Assembly (NCBI RefSeq): GCF_900766305.1 | Contig: NZ_CAAFUZ010000027.1 | Location: 1-8,391, forward strand | From: an uncultured Gemella sp. | GTDB taxonomy: Bacteria; Bacillota; Bacilli; Staphylococcales; Gemellaceae | Reading direction: 5' to 3' | Length of the DNA stretch: 8,391 nt | Part shown: positions 1 through 7,043 of the stretch, in pieces | How the letters are laid out: every line of letters starts with the position of its first letter | Position numbering within the stretch: position 1 is the stretch's first letter | The notes under the pieces: generated by a model | Database searches by the model: none | The model's input: the letters and a program-made list of their open reading frames with translations, nothing else | What the model was told of the DNA's origin: nothing | Translations under genes and position numbers: made by a program

Positions 1-163
1 TAGAATCTTCTCTTACCTGTTGACTTATAAAAACTATTTTTTCTTCATTTAATTGATATTCATATGGATTAGCAACAACTACTTCATAGCCTATTCCATT
101 ATTATCAATAACGATATTTGTCGGATTAATTTCCGAAATTTTTCCTTTAATATATGCGTACAT
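1..163 (-). CDS. ruvA: Holliday junction branch migration protein RuvA (N-terminal part, cut by window edge)
   Basis: RuvA tetramers bind Holliday junctions and load the RuvB helicase during recombinational repair. Only the first 54 codons are present; the gene runs off the left edge. The reading begins MYAYIKGKI and continues through NIVIDNNGIGYEV, then ends near QQVRED. This matches the N-terminal OB-fold domain of RuvA, where the pattern (I/V)KG-I, then V(D/E)NNGIGY, then the (R)ED segment is conserved. The ATG at 163-161 is supported by an AGGAG at 178-174 with about 10 bases of spacing; the ATG five bases upstream is immediately followed by a stop codon. A strong promoter lies just upstream. 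In many bacteria ruvB follows ruvA, but that region is outside the window. Family assignment is by recognition of a short N-terminus, so slightly less than certain. Confidence 0.88.
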   Translation of the reverse strand, partial: MYAYIKGKISEINPTNIVIDNNGIGYEVVVANPYEYQLNEEKIVFISQQVREDS

Positions 164-191
164 TACATTCACACTCCTGTTTGATTATTTA

Positions 192-220
192 ATTATAAAA
201 TTAATCGTAAAAAATCTCAA
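192..220 (-). promoter_or_regulatory. Sigma-A-type promoter for ruvA
   Basis: On the minus strand, TTGAGA (220-215) and TATAAT (197-192) are separated by 17 bases, giving 11 of 12 consensus matches at ideal spacing. A start near 185 would leave a leader of about 22 bases before the ruvA ATG at 163. No LexA-like operator was evident around it. Confidence 0.75.
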
Positions 221-260
221 GTGTTTTATTTAATCAAAATATTTTCTTTCAAAAAGGTAT

Positions 261-291
261 AAAAAAAACTTGGCACTTTACGTACCAAGTT
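261..291 (-). terminator. Rho-independent terminator after the phosphonate-binding protein gene
   Basis: Read on the minus strand, AACTTGGTAC pairs with GTGCCAAGTT around a 5-base loop, making a 10-bp stem with one U-G pair, followed by an eight-U tract (268-261). It begins 7 bases after the stop codon at 299. The U-G pair becomes a C-A mismatch on the plus strand, so the structure is intended for minus-strand RNA. It separates this gene from ruvA. Confidence 0.88.
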
Positions 292-298
292 CATATTT

Positions 299-1186
299 CT
301 ATTTTACTTTATCTAAATCAACATTCATAACTTTTGCAGTTGCTTCTACTTTTTTATATGCATCTTGATCCACATCAGTAAATCCAGTAATACTGAACAT
401 TTTTGTGAATAATTCTTTCATTTTTGGATCATTTTCAACATCACGAAGAGCTTTTTCTAATTTTTCTTGTAATTCTTTATCCATTTTGCTAGAAGTTGTA
501 ACCATAACACCAGGAATCATATCACTAGTTGCTAATTTTTGAATATCAGTTTTTGCTTGAGGGAAGTCTTTAGCATATCTATCTTCCACTCCATCAAATG
601 TCGCAATTACATCAACATCTTTATTAAGTAGTAATTGTAAACTTTTATCATGTCCACCACTAAATTGATAACTAATATCTTTATCTAAGTTAAGACCAGC
701 TTCAACTAACATAGCACCTGGATAAATATATCCTGATGAAGATGAAGGATCTACGAATGCTACTTTTTTACCTTTAACATCTTGAAGTGATTTAATACCA
801 GAATCTTTTCTTACATATAACTCGGCAGTGTATCCAGGTTTCCCTGTCTTACCTTTAGATGTTAGTATAGGTTTTGCACTACTTTGTTTCTGAGCTAGTA
901 GTGATGAAAATGGAGGAATGATACCAAAATCAACACTTCCACTACCTAAACCTTCAACTACACCTATATAGTTACTAGCTGTGAAAGCTTCTACTTTTAC
1001 TCCTAATCTTTCAGAAAGGTAATCAGAGATTGGTTTAAGATCTTCTACAAGTTTCTCACTATTTTTCAGAGGAACAAATCCCATTTTAATAACTTTTTCT
1101 TCTTTTTTCGTTTCAGTCTTTGCAGTACATCCAACGATAGAAAAGACAAAAATAAAACTAAATAACGCCAATAATATTTTCTTCAT
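299..1186 (-). CDS. PhnD-family phosphate/phosphite/phosphonate ABC transporter substrate-binding lipoprotein
   Basis: Extracytoplasmic lipoprotein (295 residues) that would capture an oxidised or reduced phosphorus compound, probably a phosphonate or phosphite, and pass it to an ABC permease. Residues 1-19 are a signal peptide with a lipobox ending SIVG before Cys20, followed by a Lys/Glu-rich linker. The rest is a PhnD-like periplasmic-binding fold: GFVPL near 36, SDYLSERLGVKVE at 54-66, GSVDFGIIPP at 83-92, the ligand-loop hallmark FVDPSSSSGY at 144-153, and GGHDKSL followed by VDVIATFDG at 177-199. Length is normal for the family. GAGGAGG at 1200-1194 lies 7 bases before the ATG. The gene stands alone between tRNA genes and its own terminator, with no phnC or phnE homologue in the window, so its transporter partner must be encoded elsewhere. 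The exact ligand cannot be decided from sequence. Confidence 0.9.
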   Translation of the reverse strand: MKKILLALFSFIFVFSIVGCTAKTETKKEEKVIKMGFVPLKNSEKLVEDLKPISDYLSERLGVKVEAFTASNYIGVVEGLGSGSVDFGIIPPFSSLLAQKQSSAKPILTSKGKTGKPGYTAELYVRKDSGIKSLQDVKGKKVAFVDPSSSSGYIYPGAMLVEAGLNLDKDISYQFSGGHDKSLQLLLNKDVDVIATFDGVEDRYAKDFPQAKTDIQKLATSDMIPGVMVTTSSKMDKELQEKLEKALRDVENDPKMKELFTKMFSITGFTDVDQDAYKKVEATAKVMNVDLDKVK

Positions 1187-1258
1187 ATTATTTCCTCCTC
1201 GATATTTTAAAAATAAATTTGATATAATTTTAACACAAAAAAAACAATATATCTAGCT

Positions 1259-1286
1259 TTTATAATGAAATAATAACATTTTTCAA
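1259..1286 (-). promoter_or_regulatory. Probable promoter of the phosphonate-binding protein gene
   Basis: TTGAAA (1286-1281) and TATAAA (1264-1259) on the minus strand are 16 bases apart, 10 of 12 consensus matches, giving a leader of roughly 65 bases. A second candidate nearer the gene is an extended -10, TGTTAAAAT at 1235-1227, without a clear -35. The region is very AT-rich, so chance matches are likely. The rest of the 1187-1393 gap shows no RNA structure or operator I can support. Confidence 0.45.
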
Positions 1287-1393
1287 TAAGAATTTTACAT
1301 ATTATTAAAATAATGTTCGGTAATTACTAATAAATTTTCGAATATTTTCATAATACGAGAAGAAAAACTCAATATAAACCGTAATTTAGTCAT

Positions 1394-1418
1394 AAAAAAA
1401 ACACCTTATAAAAAGATG
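1394..1418 (-). terminator. Rho-independent terminator of the tRNA-His/tRNA-Cys unit
   Basis: Ten bases after the CCA end of tRNA-Cys, the minus strand reads CATCTT, a 5-base loop, AAGGTG: a 6-bp stem with one U-G pair, followed directly by eight Us (1401-1394). The stem is short and not GC-rich, but its position and U tract fit a tRNA operon terminator. Confidence 0.75.
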
Positions 1419-1427
1419 ATTAAAAAT

Positions 1428-1501
1428 TGGAGGCGGCTACCGGATTTGAACCGGTGATCAAGGTTTTGCAGACCCGTGCCTTACCACTTGGCTAAGCCGC
1501 C
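1428..1501 (-). tRNA. tRNA-Cys (GCA)
   Basis: A 74-base tRNA including an encoded CCA (1430-1428). The acceptor stem GGCGGCT/AGCCGCC is perfect, the discriminator base is U, and the T arm has the ACCGG/CCGGT stem with loop TTCGAAT. The anticodon loop CTGCAAA places GCA at 1469-1467, specific for cysteine. The lower anticodon stem is well paired, but its upper end is weak: position 28-42 is G-U and 27-43 is C-U. It is the second gene of a two-tRNA transcript, 19 bases after tRNA-His. Confidence 0.97.
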
Positions 1502-1520
1502 TAAAGATATTAAATTTTAA

Positions 1521-1597
1521 TGGGGCGGCTGAGGGGAATCGAACCCCCGAATGTCGGAACCACAATCCGATGCGTTAACCACTTCGCCACAGCCGCC
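1521..1597 (-). tRNA. tRNA-His (GTG)
   Basis: A 77-base tRNA counting the extra G at position -1 (base 1597), which lies opposite discriminator C73 as required for histidyl-tRNA synthetase recognition. CCA is encoded (1523-1521). Acceptor GCGGCTG/CAGCCGC is perfect, the anticodon stem TCGGA/TCCGA encloses loop TTGTGGT with GTG at 1563-1561, and the T loop is TTCGATT. It is the first gene of the tRNA unit, about 12 bases after the predicted transcription start. Confidence 0.97.
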
Positions 1598-1615
1598 ATA
1601 TCAAGAACAATATTT

Positions 1616-1644
1616 ATTATACATTTTTCATCAAATTATGTCAA
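1616..1644 (-). promoter_or_regulatory. Perfect consensus promoter for the tRNA-His/tRNA-Cys unit
   Basis: The minus strand carries TTGACA (1644-1639) and TATAAT (1621-1616) separated by exactly 17 bases, 12 of 12 consensus matches. Transcription would start near 1609, leaving a short leader to be removed by RNase P. The strength fits a stable-RNA gene pair. It lies just downstream of the protease gene's terminator hairpin, so the tRNAs are insulated from the 5-kb gene. Confidence 0.9.
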
Positions 1645-1672
1645 GAACTTTTTTAATTATTTTCAAATAAAG

Positions 1673-1712
1673 AAATAATTCCCTTTAACGTAATCGTTAA
1701 AGAGAATTATTT
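1673..1712 (-). terminator. Terminator of the surface protease gene
   Basis: A long hairpin starts about 10 bases after the stop codon. On the minus strand the central CTTTAACG/CGTTAAAG stem with loop ATTA extends outward to about 18 bp through AT-rich flanks, with one U-G pair. A U-rich but interrupted tract follows. The U-G pair is a C-A mismatch on the plus strand, indicating the minus-strand transcript is the functional one. Confidence 0.8.
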
Positions 1713-1721
1713 TGTAACATA

Positions 1722-4700
1722 TTATTTAGTTTTTCTTCTTCTTAGTACATATACTAAACAAATTAATGCAAATCCTACAAAAGTTGTAGGTAAAGCTAAT
1801 GTTCCAGTTTTAGCTAATAGAGAATTTGATTTACCAACAGTTCCAAGATTTACTTGAGAATCGTTCGCCACCATTCCTTGATCTTTAGCTACATCTGCTA
1901 AACCAACACTTGTTTTATCTTTATCCTTATCTTTCTTAAATACATCACCAAGTAATGTTGATAATTTAGATTTTCCTTTACTTACTTTTTCTGATGCTTT
2001 TTTAAGCGTTTCTAATGCATTGTTTACTTCATCTTGTTTTGCATTTGCATTAGATAATACTAAATTAGCTACTTTAAGAGCCTCTTTATATACTTTCTTA
2101 GCTGTTTCATCTGCATCTTTGAAGCTATCTTGTGATGTAAGGTAACCATTTTTCTCTACCTCAGCCGCAAGCTCTTTTTTATCTACACTTGGAGCTTCTG
2201 CTTTTGGTTGTTCTACTTTACCAGTATATTCTTTAGGAGCTTCTGCTTTCGCAGGATCAACTACTGCACCTGCTTGCACTCCTGTATATTCTTTAGGAGC
2301 TTCTACTTTTTCTGGTTCTACAACTGCTCCTGCTTGCACTCCTGTGTATTCTTTAGGACCTTCCGCTTTCTCTGGCTCTACCACTGCTCCTGCTTGTACT
2401 CCTGTGTACTCTTTAGGTGCTTCTGTTTTTTCTGGTTCAACAATCGCTCCTGCTTGCACTCCTGTGTATTCTTTTGGTGCTTCTACTTTTTCTGGCTCAC
2501 CTTTTGCTTCTTGCGGTTTAACACCAGTAAGTTTAGAGATAGCTGCATTTAACTCTTCAACAGCTTTATTTACTTCTTCTTGTGTTGCATGTTCATCTTC
2601 TAACAGTTGTTTAGCTTTATTTATTGCTTTATTATATGCCTCTTTAGCATCTAATGAAGCATATTCATACTTATCACTATCTGTTGTAGCTTTGAAATTA
2701 TCAGAAGCTAGTTTCAATTGACTCTTATCTACTTTAACCTCTTCTTTAGGAGCATTTTTCTCTACAAGAGCCACAAAATTACTAAATCCATCTACTGTAA
2801 AGACGAACTTACCATCTACTACTTCACCATTAACCGGTTCAATTGTTCCATCTTTTTTCTCATGACCAAATTTCGCTGGCGCTTTATCTAATGATAAAGT
2901 AACTTTTCTAGTTCCATCAACTTCTACAACTTTATTATTTCTATCTTCTAAATGGATATCATAAAATACTACATCATATTTAGTTAAATCAATCTTACTA
3001 TCAGTTAACTGTTTAAGTATTTTTTCCTTGCTAGCTTTTTCTACATCACTAACTACTAGTTTATAATCATTATAAAGTTTAGCTTCACCAAACTCAACTG
3101 TTGCTGGTGTAGTTGCACCTTCAGCAGTTGTTACGCTAGCTACTTTTTGAGCAACACTTAATTGTAACTCTTTTGTATTACGACCGTTTCCTACAACAAG
3201 TTCAAAATTATTTTCAGAAGACCTATATCCCTCAGGTAATACTACTTCAACAGTATACTTACCATTGTTTAATCGTTTTTGGAATTCTTTCTCACTATAT
3301 AAACTTCTTGATAATTCTGTTTTTTCACCTTGTTCATTTGTAACAAATACTTTTGCTCCAGCAGGTATAACTTTATCAAACTTAATTATTGTCGTATTTC
3401 TCTTTTGTTCTTCGAATGTAAATTCTACCGTTTTAGTTGAATCATCTTTAGTAATTTCAAAAGCAACTTCTTTAGGACTAGTTAATTTAAGAGCTTCATC
3501 AGTTAAAACTACTTGTACAGTATATTTACCATATGGCAGAGCTGTTAGGTTCTTACCATTCTTCGTGAAGTCTTCTCCAACTAACTCACCTTTTTCATTT
3601 TTTATAGCATATCTTACGTTAGTAGAATAATCCCCTGTTCCATCTTTAGCTGTAGTTTTAACCTCTACAGTACCTTTTTCAGTATTTTGAACTTTTGAAA
3701 TACCAACACTATCTTTGTTTCCTGCAAAGTCAGCCACTTCATAAGTAAATTTATCAAGAGATACTTTCTCTGGAAGAGTAAATGTACCATCAATATTTGG
3801 TTCTACCACAACTTCTTGCTCAACAGTTTTACCGTCTTTACCTTTTTTAGTCACTTTATAGCTTAATTTCTTATAAAGCACTCCACTTCCGTTTTCTTTT
3901 ACAGCATAAGGTTTAAATGTTCTAGTTTTTTCATCATAAACTCCACCTGTACCAACAATTTGTGGTGCAACTCTATCAAGTGTAACGTTAAATGCTGTTT
4001 CCTGCATTTTCGCACCTGTTGCAACAGGACTATAGCTAACTACATACTGATATTCACCATCTGGTAATGGATTACCATCCTTATCTTGACCTTTCCAGTT
4101 TGTTTCAGTAACTAACACAGCTTTTTTATTCGTAGCTTTGTTATGGAAGAAGTTCTTTTTACCAGAAACATTACCATTTTCATATAATGGATTTTTACGT
4201 TCAACATCATCTTTAGCATAAACTGATAATTTAAGGTTTTCATAGTTTCTTAAGAAAGTTGCTTTAAATCCAATTTCATCGTGCTGTCTATCACCATTTG
4301 GAGAAAATGCTAATTTACCAAAATAATTAGACTTACTCTTAGGATCAGTATACTCTCCTAAAACTTTAATATGTTTATCTTCACCATTTACATCAACAGT
4401 AACTAATGAAGTAAAGTTATTTTTATCATCACGCTCTGTTGTATTAGGTTTATAATAATAGAATGGTTTTTCATTTCCTTTAAATTCATATATTGGTTTT
4501 TCAACTACTGGAAGATTTTGGAACTCACCTTTGAAACCAACATATGGAATTCCAGCAACTGCTGTATTCGTATCTTTAGGATCAAAGAATCTTACAAATC
4601 CTTCAAGATAATAACCATTTGGCATTTGCCCTTCTAATTCACTTCTAAATTGTGTAGCATCTACAGTAATCGTAATAGATTTTTCTCCTTTAGCAGGAAC

Positions 4701-6905
4701 AACTACTGTTTCTCCTCCATTACTTTCTGATAATTGTCTAGGTTTTAGTGTAATTTGTCCATTTTCTACACCATCAGTATTTAAATAAGACTTGTAGACA
4801 AGTTCTTTAGGTTGATCAGATAAGTTATGTAGTACTACATTAAACTTAAATGTATCTTGAACATTACCAAGAGAAATACTTCCATAGTCATTGTCTCCAG
4901 TTACATATAAATCACCAAAAGCTGCTTTAGATACATCAATAACCCCAGCACCTTGTTGTCTAGGTGACGTAAATGCTTTTGTTTCATTATTATAATTTGG
5001 AATCGCAGTACTCATTAGTAGGTGTTTAATTAATTTCTGTAATTCTTCACCTTGTAGGTCTGGATATCTTTCCTGAAATACTTGTCTCATTAAAGATACA
5101 GCACCAGCAACGTGAGGTGAAGCCATACTTGTACCACTATCTAGTCCGTATGTTCCGTTATTAAATGATGAATAAACATCACCACCGGGTGCCGTTACAT
5201 CTGGCTTGAACAGCCCATCTCCAGTTACACCCCAACTTGTAAAATCAGCAAGTTGGTTTGCTTGTGGGTGAGGTCTCTTACTAAAATGTCCAGTGAATTT
5301 TAATTTGTAATAATCCGGATAAGTCGCTAATAAATTACCGAATTTATATCCAACGAACACTACAGGGAAGTCACTATCGTAATTGTTTAATGCAACATTA
5401 AGTAACTCTTCTCCACCCTCTTTAGTATTGTATAAGATAGCCCCGGCAGCTCCTGCTTTTTTAGCAGCTGCTACTTTATCCGCAAAGGTATTTCCACCTC
5501 CACGCATCATCACTGCAACTTTACCTTTTACATCTTGATTTTTAAAATCATTTTCTAAACCATATCCAGCATTAAAGTATGAGTATTCAGTTTTCGGATT
5601 AAATCTTTTAGCAAATGGTCTTATTGTAGCTTCACCATTATCCCATTCTTCATTTCCTTCTAATCCTACAACAGTCATTACCTCAGTATTCATAACACTA
5701 TTATTTATAGCTGCTACAGCTATTGAGTCAGGTGTTACAGATGGTGTTCCGATTAATCCATAATCTGGGTTTGATGCACTTGGTTTGCTCTGACCATTTC
5801 CAAATACATTATCATTACCAGCTGCAACTACAACATTGACTCCCGCTTTTTTAGCAAGTGCAATTGCATCGATAGTACCTTGTCCAACTTCTGTTACCGC
5901 TCCTGCAGTAGCACCTAGACTCATATTAATAGAATCAGCTCCTAATTTAACAGCATCTTCTATAGCTTTAACATATAAAAACGTACTTGTTTTTGCTCCA
6001 CCTTGTTTATCTGAGAAAACTCTCATAAAGATTAATTGTGATTCTGGAGCAACACCTGCTACATACTCATTATTCGGTGCTTTTTTCGTTGGATTACCTA
6101 CTGAAGTACCAACAACGTGCATACCGTGAGATTTATCTTTTTTCTCTTTTAAGTTATTATCCCAATCGTAGTAGTTAAATGCATAAATCAGTTTATCACT
6201 ATACCATTTACCATAGTCAATTCCAGCTTTTTCTCTTACGGCTTCTAGTTCTGCTTTATTTTTATATTTAGCTTTACTAGCATCAGTTAAATGTAGAATA
6301 TCATGATTAGGATCTAAACCTGAGTCAATAACCGCTACGACTCTTCCTTGACCTTTATAACCTTTATCCCAAAGACCTTGAACACCTATTATTCTATTAC
6401 TATCAATAACTGTGTTTTTTAATGCAGTATCATCTTCATCATTTTTAGTCGTAGTTTCAGGAACTTCATAGTCAACACTCACTTCAACACTATTTACAAA
6501 ATCCATAGCTTGAATTTTTTTAGCATCTGCATAAGAAGTTTCTAGAGAAAATCCATTTAAAAGCGTATCATATTCAAATAATACTTTATAATCAACACCT
6601 TTATTTTTAATTTCTTTTAATGCTCTTTCACGAGGTTCTTTAGTACTTTTCTCACGTTCTTTTCTACCTTCTTCAGTTTTCAAAGAATTAGGATCTACTT
6701 TGTCCTCTTTTAAAGAAACAATAATTTTAACTTTGTCCTCATCTTTAAAAGTATGTGCAGAAGCATTAGATACGGCTTCAGCCTTTCCATTCTCTTCAGC
6801 ATATACCCAATTTTTTTGTAAATTATTAAAATCCATTACATGTAGATTCGTAAGTAGTAATGTAGCTGTTACGAACGATACAGCAGCTTTTTTTCTAAAT
6901 TGCAT
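1722..6905 (-). CDS. Cell-wall-anchored S8 (subtilisin-like) serine protease, C5a-peptidase/lactocepin type, with FIVAR modules and tandem repeats
   Basis: A 1,727-residue surface protease, probably cleaving host or environmental proteins outside the cell; substrate unknown. In order: Sec signal (about 1-36, possible cleavage after VYA36); I9-like propeptide (about 55-148); S8 catalytic domain (about 170-660) with Asp194 in VIDSG, His260 in SHGMHVVGT, oxyanion Asn364 in AAGND and Ser593 in GTSMASPH; a PA domain inserted at about 445-535; a C5a-peptidase-type Fn3 module (about 675-795); an SPNGD...FLRN module and Ig-like segment (about 865-980); Cna-B-like modules (about 1076-1250); a further stalk module to 1384; FIVAR (about 1390-1460); 20-residue repeats (1470-1562); FIVAR (about 1573-1643); LAKTG (1697-1701), hydrophobic segment and RRRKTK tail. 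The Asp-to-His insert (TDASKAKYKN..YGKWYSDKLIY) resembles streptococcal C5a peptidase. AGGAG at 6917-6913 lies 7 bases before the ATG. The only cysteine is C1715 in the anchor. All catalytic residues are intact and the frame is open. Monocistronic, with own promoter and terminator. Confidence 0.95.
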   Translation of the reverse strand: MQFRKKAAVSFVTATLLLTNLHVMDFNNLQKNWVYAEENGKAEAVSNASAHTFKDEDKVKIIVSLKEDKVDPNSLKTEEGRKEREKSTKEPRERALKEIKNKGVDYKVLFEYDTLLNGFSLETSYADAKKIQAMDFVNSVEVSVDYEVPETTTKNDEDDTALKNTVIDSNRIIGVQGLWDKGYKGQGRVVAVIDSGLDPNHDILHLTDASKAKYKNKAELEAVREKAGIDYGKWYSDKLIYAFNYYDWDNNLKEKKDKSHGMHVVGTSVGNPTKKAPNNEYVAGVAPESQLIFMRVFSDKQGGAKTSTFLYVKAIEDAVKLGADSINMSLGATAGAVTEVGQGTIDAIALAKKAGVNVVVAAGNDNVFGNGQSKPSASNPDYGLIGTPSVTPDSIAVAAINNSVMNTEVMTVVGLEGNEEWDNGEATIRPFAKRFNPKTEYSYFNAGYGLENDFKNQDVKGKVAVMMRGGGNTFADKVAAAKKAGAAGAILYNTKEGGEELLNVALNNYDSDFPVVFVGYKFGNLLATYPDYYKLKFTGHFSKRPHPQANQLADFTSWGVTGDGLFKPDVTAPGGDVYSSFNNGTYGLDSGTSMASPHVAGAVSLMRQVFQERYPDLQGEELQKLIKHLLMSTAIPNYNNETKAFTSPRQQGAGVIDVSKAAFGDLYVTGDNDYGSISLGNVQDTFKFNVVLHNLSDQPKELVYKSYLNTDGVENGQITLKPRQLSESNGGETVVVPAKGEKSITITVDATQFRSELEGQMPNGYYLEGFVRFFDPKDTNTAVAGIPYVGFKGEFQNLPVVEKPIYEFKGNEKPFYYYKPNTTERDDKNNFTSLVTVDVNGEDKHIKVLGEYTDPKSKSNYFGKLAFSPNGDRQHDEIGFKATFLRNYENLKLSVYAKDDVERKNPLYENGNVSGKKNFFHNKATNKKAVLVTETNWKGQDKDGNPLPDGEYQYVVSYSPVATGAKMQETAFNVTLDRVAPQIVGTGGVYDEKTRTFKPYAVKENGSGVLYKKLSYKVTKKGKDGKTVEQEVVVEPNIDGTFTLPEKVSLDKFTYEVADFAGNKDSVGISKVQNTEKGTVEVKTTAKDGTGDYSTNVRYAIKNEKGELVGEDFTKNGKNLTALPYGKYTVQVVLTDEALKLTSPKEVAFEITKDDSTKTVEFTFEEQKRNTTIIKFDKVIPAGAKVFVTNEQGEKTELSRSLYSEKEFQKRLNNGKYTVEVVLPEGYRSSENNFELVVGNGRNTKELQLSVAQKVASVTTAEGATTPATVEFGEAKLYNDYKLVVSDVEKASKEKILKQLTDSKIDLTKYDVVFYDIHLEDRNNKVVEVDGTRKVTLSLDKAPAKFGHEKKDGTIEPVNGEVVDGKFVFTVDGFSNFVALVEKNAPKEEVKVDKSQLKLASDNFKATTDSDKYEYASLDAKEAYNKAINKAKQLLEDEHATQEEVNKAVEELNAAISKLTGVKPQEAKGEPEKVEAPKEYTGVQAGAIVEPEKTEAPKEYTGVQAGAVVEPEKAEGPKEYTGVQAGAVVEPEKVEAPKEYTGVQAGAVVDPAKAEAPKEYTGKVEQPKAEAPSVDKKELAAEVEKNGYLTSQDSFKDADETAKKVYKEALKVANLVLSNANAKQDEVNNALETLKKASEKVSKGKSKLSTLLGDVFKKDKDKDKTSVGLADVAKDQGMVANDSQVNLGTVGKSNSLLAKTGTLALPTTFVGFALICLVYVLRRRKTK
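1725..1817 (-). other. Sortase sorting signal with non-canonical LAKTG motif
   Basis: Codons 1697-1727 encode LAKTG, a hydrophobic segment (about 1707-1721) and the basic tail RRRKTK, the three parts of a class A sortase substrate. The motif has Ala where LPxTG has Pro; the codon is GCT, one base from the proline codon CCT. Spacing between motif and hydrophobic segment is normal. Anchoring is therefore likely but the motif is atypical. Confidence 0.8.
2220..2498 (-). repeat. Tandem 60-bp repeats encoding a 20-residue unit in the protease stalk
   Basis: Four complete in-frame 60-base units and a fifth partial one encode residues 1470-1562. The unit begins EPEKVEAPKE and ends YTGVQAGAVV; it varies mainly at the residue after Lys (V, T, A, V, A) and at I/V near the end, while many base differences are synonymous. 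Units start at 2498, 2438, 2378, 2318 and 2258. The array lies between two FIVAR modules. Its composition (Pro, Glu, Lys, Gly) suggests an extended spacer or ligand-binding stalk. I recall similar YTG..AGAIVEPE repeats in streptococcal IgA1 proteases; this was not checked. Confidence 0.95.
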
Positions 6906-6947
6906 TATTCCTCTCCTTTTTTAAGTTTATTTTAATTACATTTCTCT

Positions 6948-6976
6948 ATTTAAACATATATTTTCTGTAAAATCAA
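6948..6976 (-). promoter_or_regulatory. Probable promoter of the surface protease gene
   Basis: On the minus strand TTGATT (6976-6971) lies 17 bases from TTAAAT (6953-6948), which is preceded by TGT and so forms an extended -10. Each hexamer matches 4 of 6 consensus bases. The predicted start near 6941 leaves a leader of about 35 bases. A TATAAT at 6998-6993 inside the upstream terminator's U tract lacks a -35 at the right distance. Confidence 0.5.
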
Positions 6977-6997
6977 TACATTTTTCTGTTTAATTAT

Positions 6998-7039
6998 AAA
7001 AAAATAAAGAAAAAACTCAGTTTCCTAAGTTTCTTCTTT
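6998..7039 (-). terminator. Strong rho-independent terminator of the cutC operon
   Basis: Starting 4 bases after the stop of the VOC-family gene, the minus strand forms a 15-bp stem with two U-G pairs capped by a GAAA tetraloop, followed by A and seven Us (7004-6998). Both U-G pairs become mismatches on the plus strand, showing its direction. It separates the cutC operon from the protease gene. Confidence 0.9.
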
Positions 7040-7043
7040 ATTT

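Noticed and set aside
1290..1320. AT-rich inverted repeat (ATTATT/AATAAT) between the tRNA terminator and the lipoprotein gene
   Set aside because: A 6-bp AT-only stem with a 2-base loop is expected by chance here and has no U tract; no riboswitch-like structure was visible.
2220..2498. CRISPR-like regular repetition
   Set aside because: The units are contiguous, in frame and coding, without spacers.
2208..2721. Overlapping plus-strand open frames rich in Cys/Phe/Ser and internally repetitive
   Set aside because: They lie antisense to the repeat and FIVAR region of the protease; their periodicity simply mirrors the 60-bp repeats, and they have no ribosome binding site or family resemblance.
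3265..3630. Plus-strand open frame of about 121 codons
   Set aside because: Antisense to the protease stalk with no recognisable product; the minus-strand frame is clearly the coding one.
5836..6129. Plus-strand open frame of about 97 codons
   Set aside because: Antisense to the conserved S8 catalytic domain around the Asn364 motif, so an incidental frame.
6700..6924. Plus-strand open frame opposite the protease N-terminus
   Set aside because: Antisense to the signal peptide and propeptide; hydrophobic runs are the complement of Lys/Glu-rich coding sequence.
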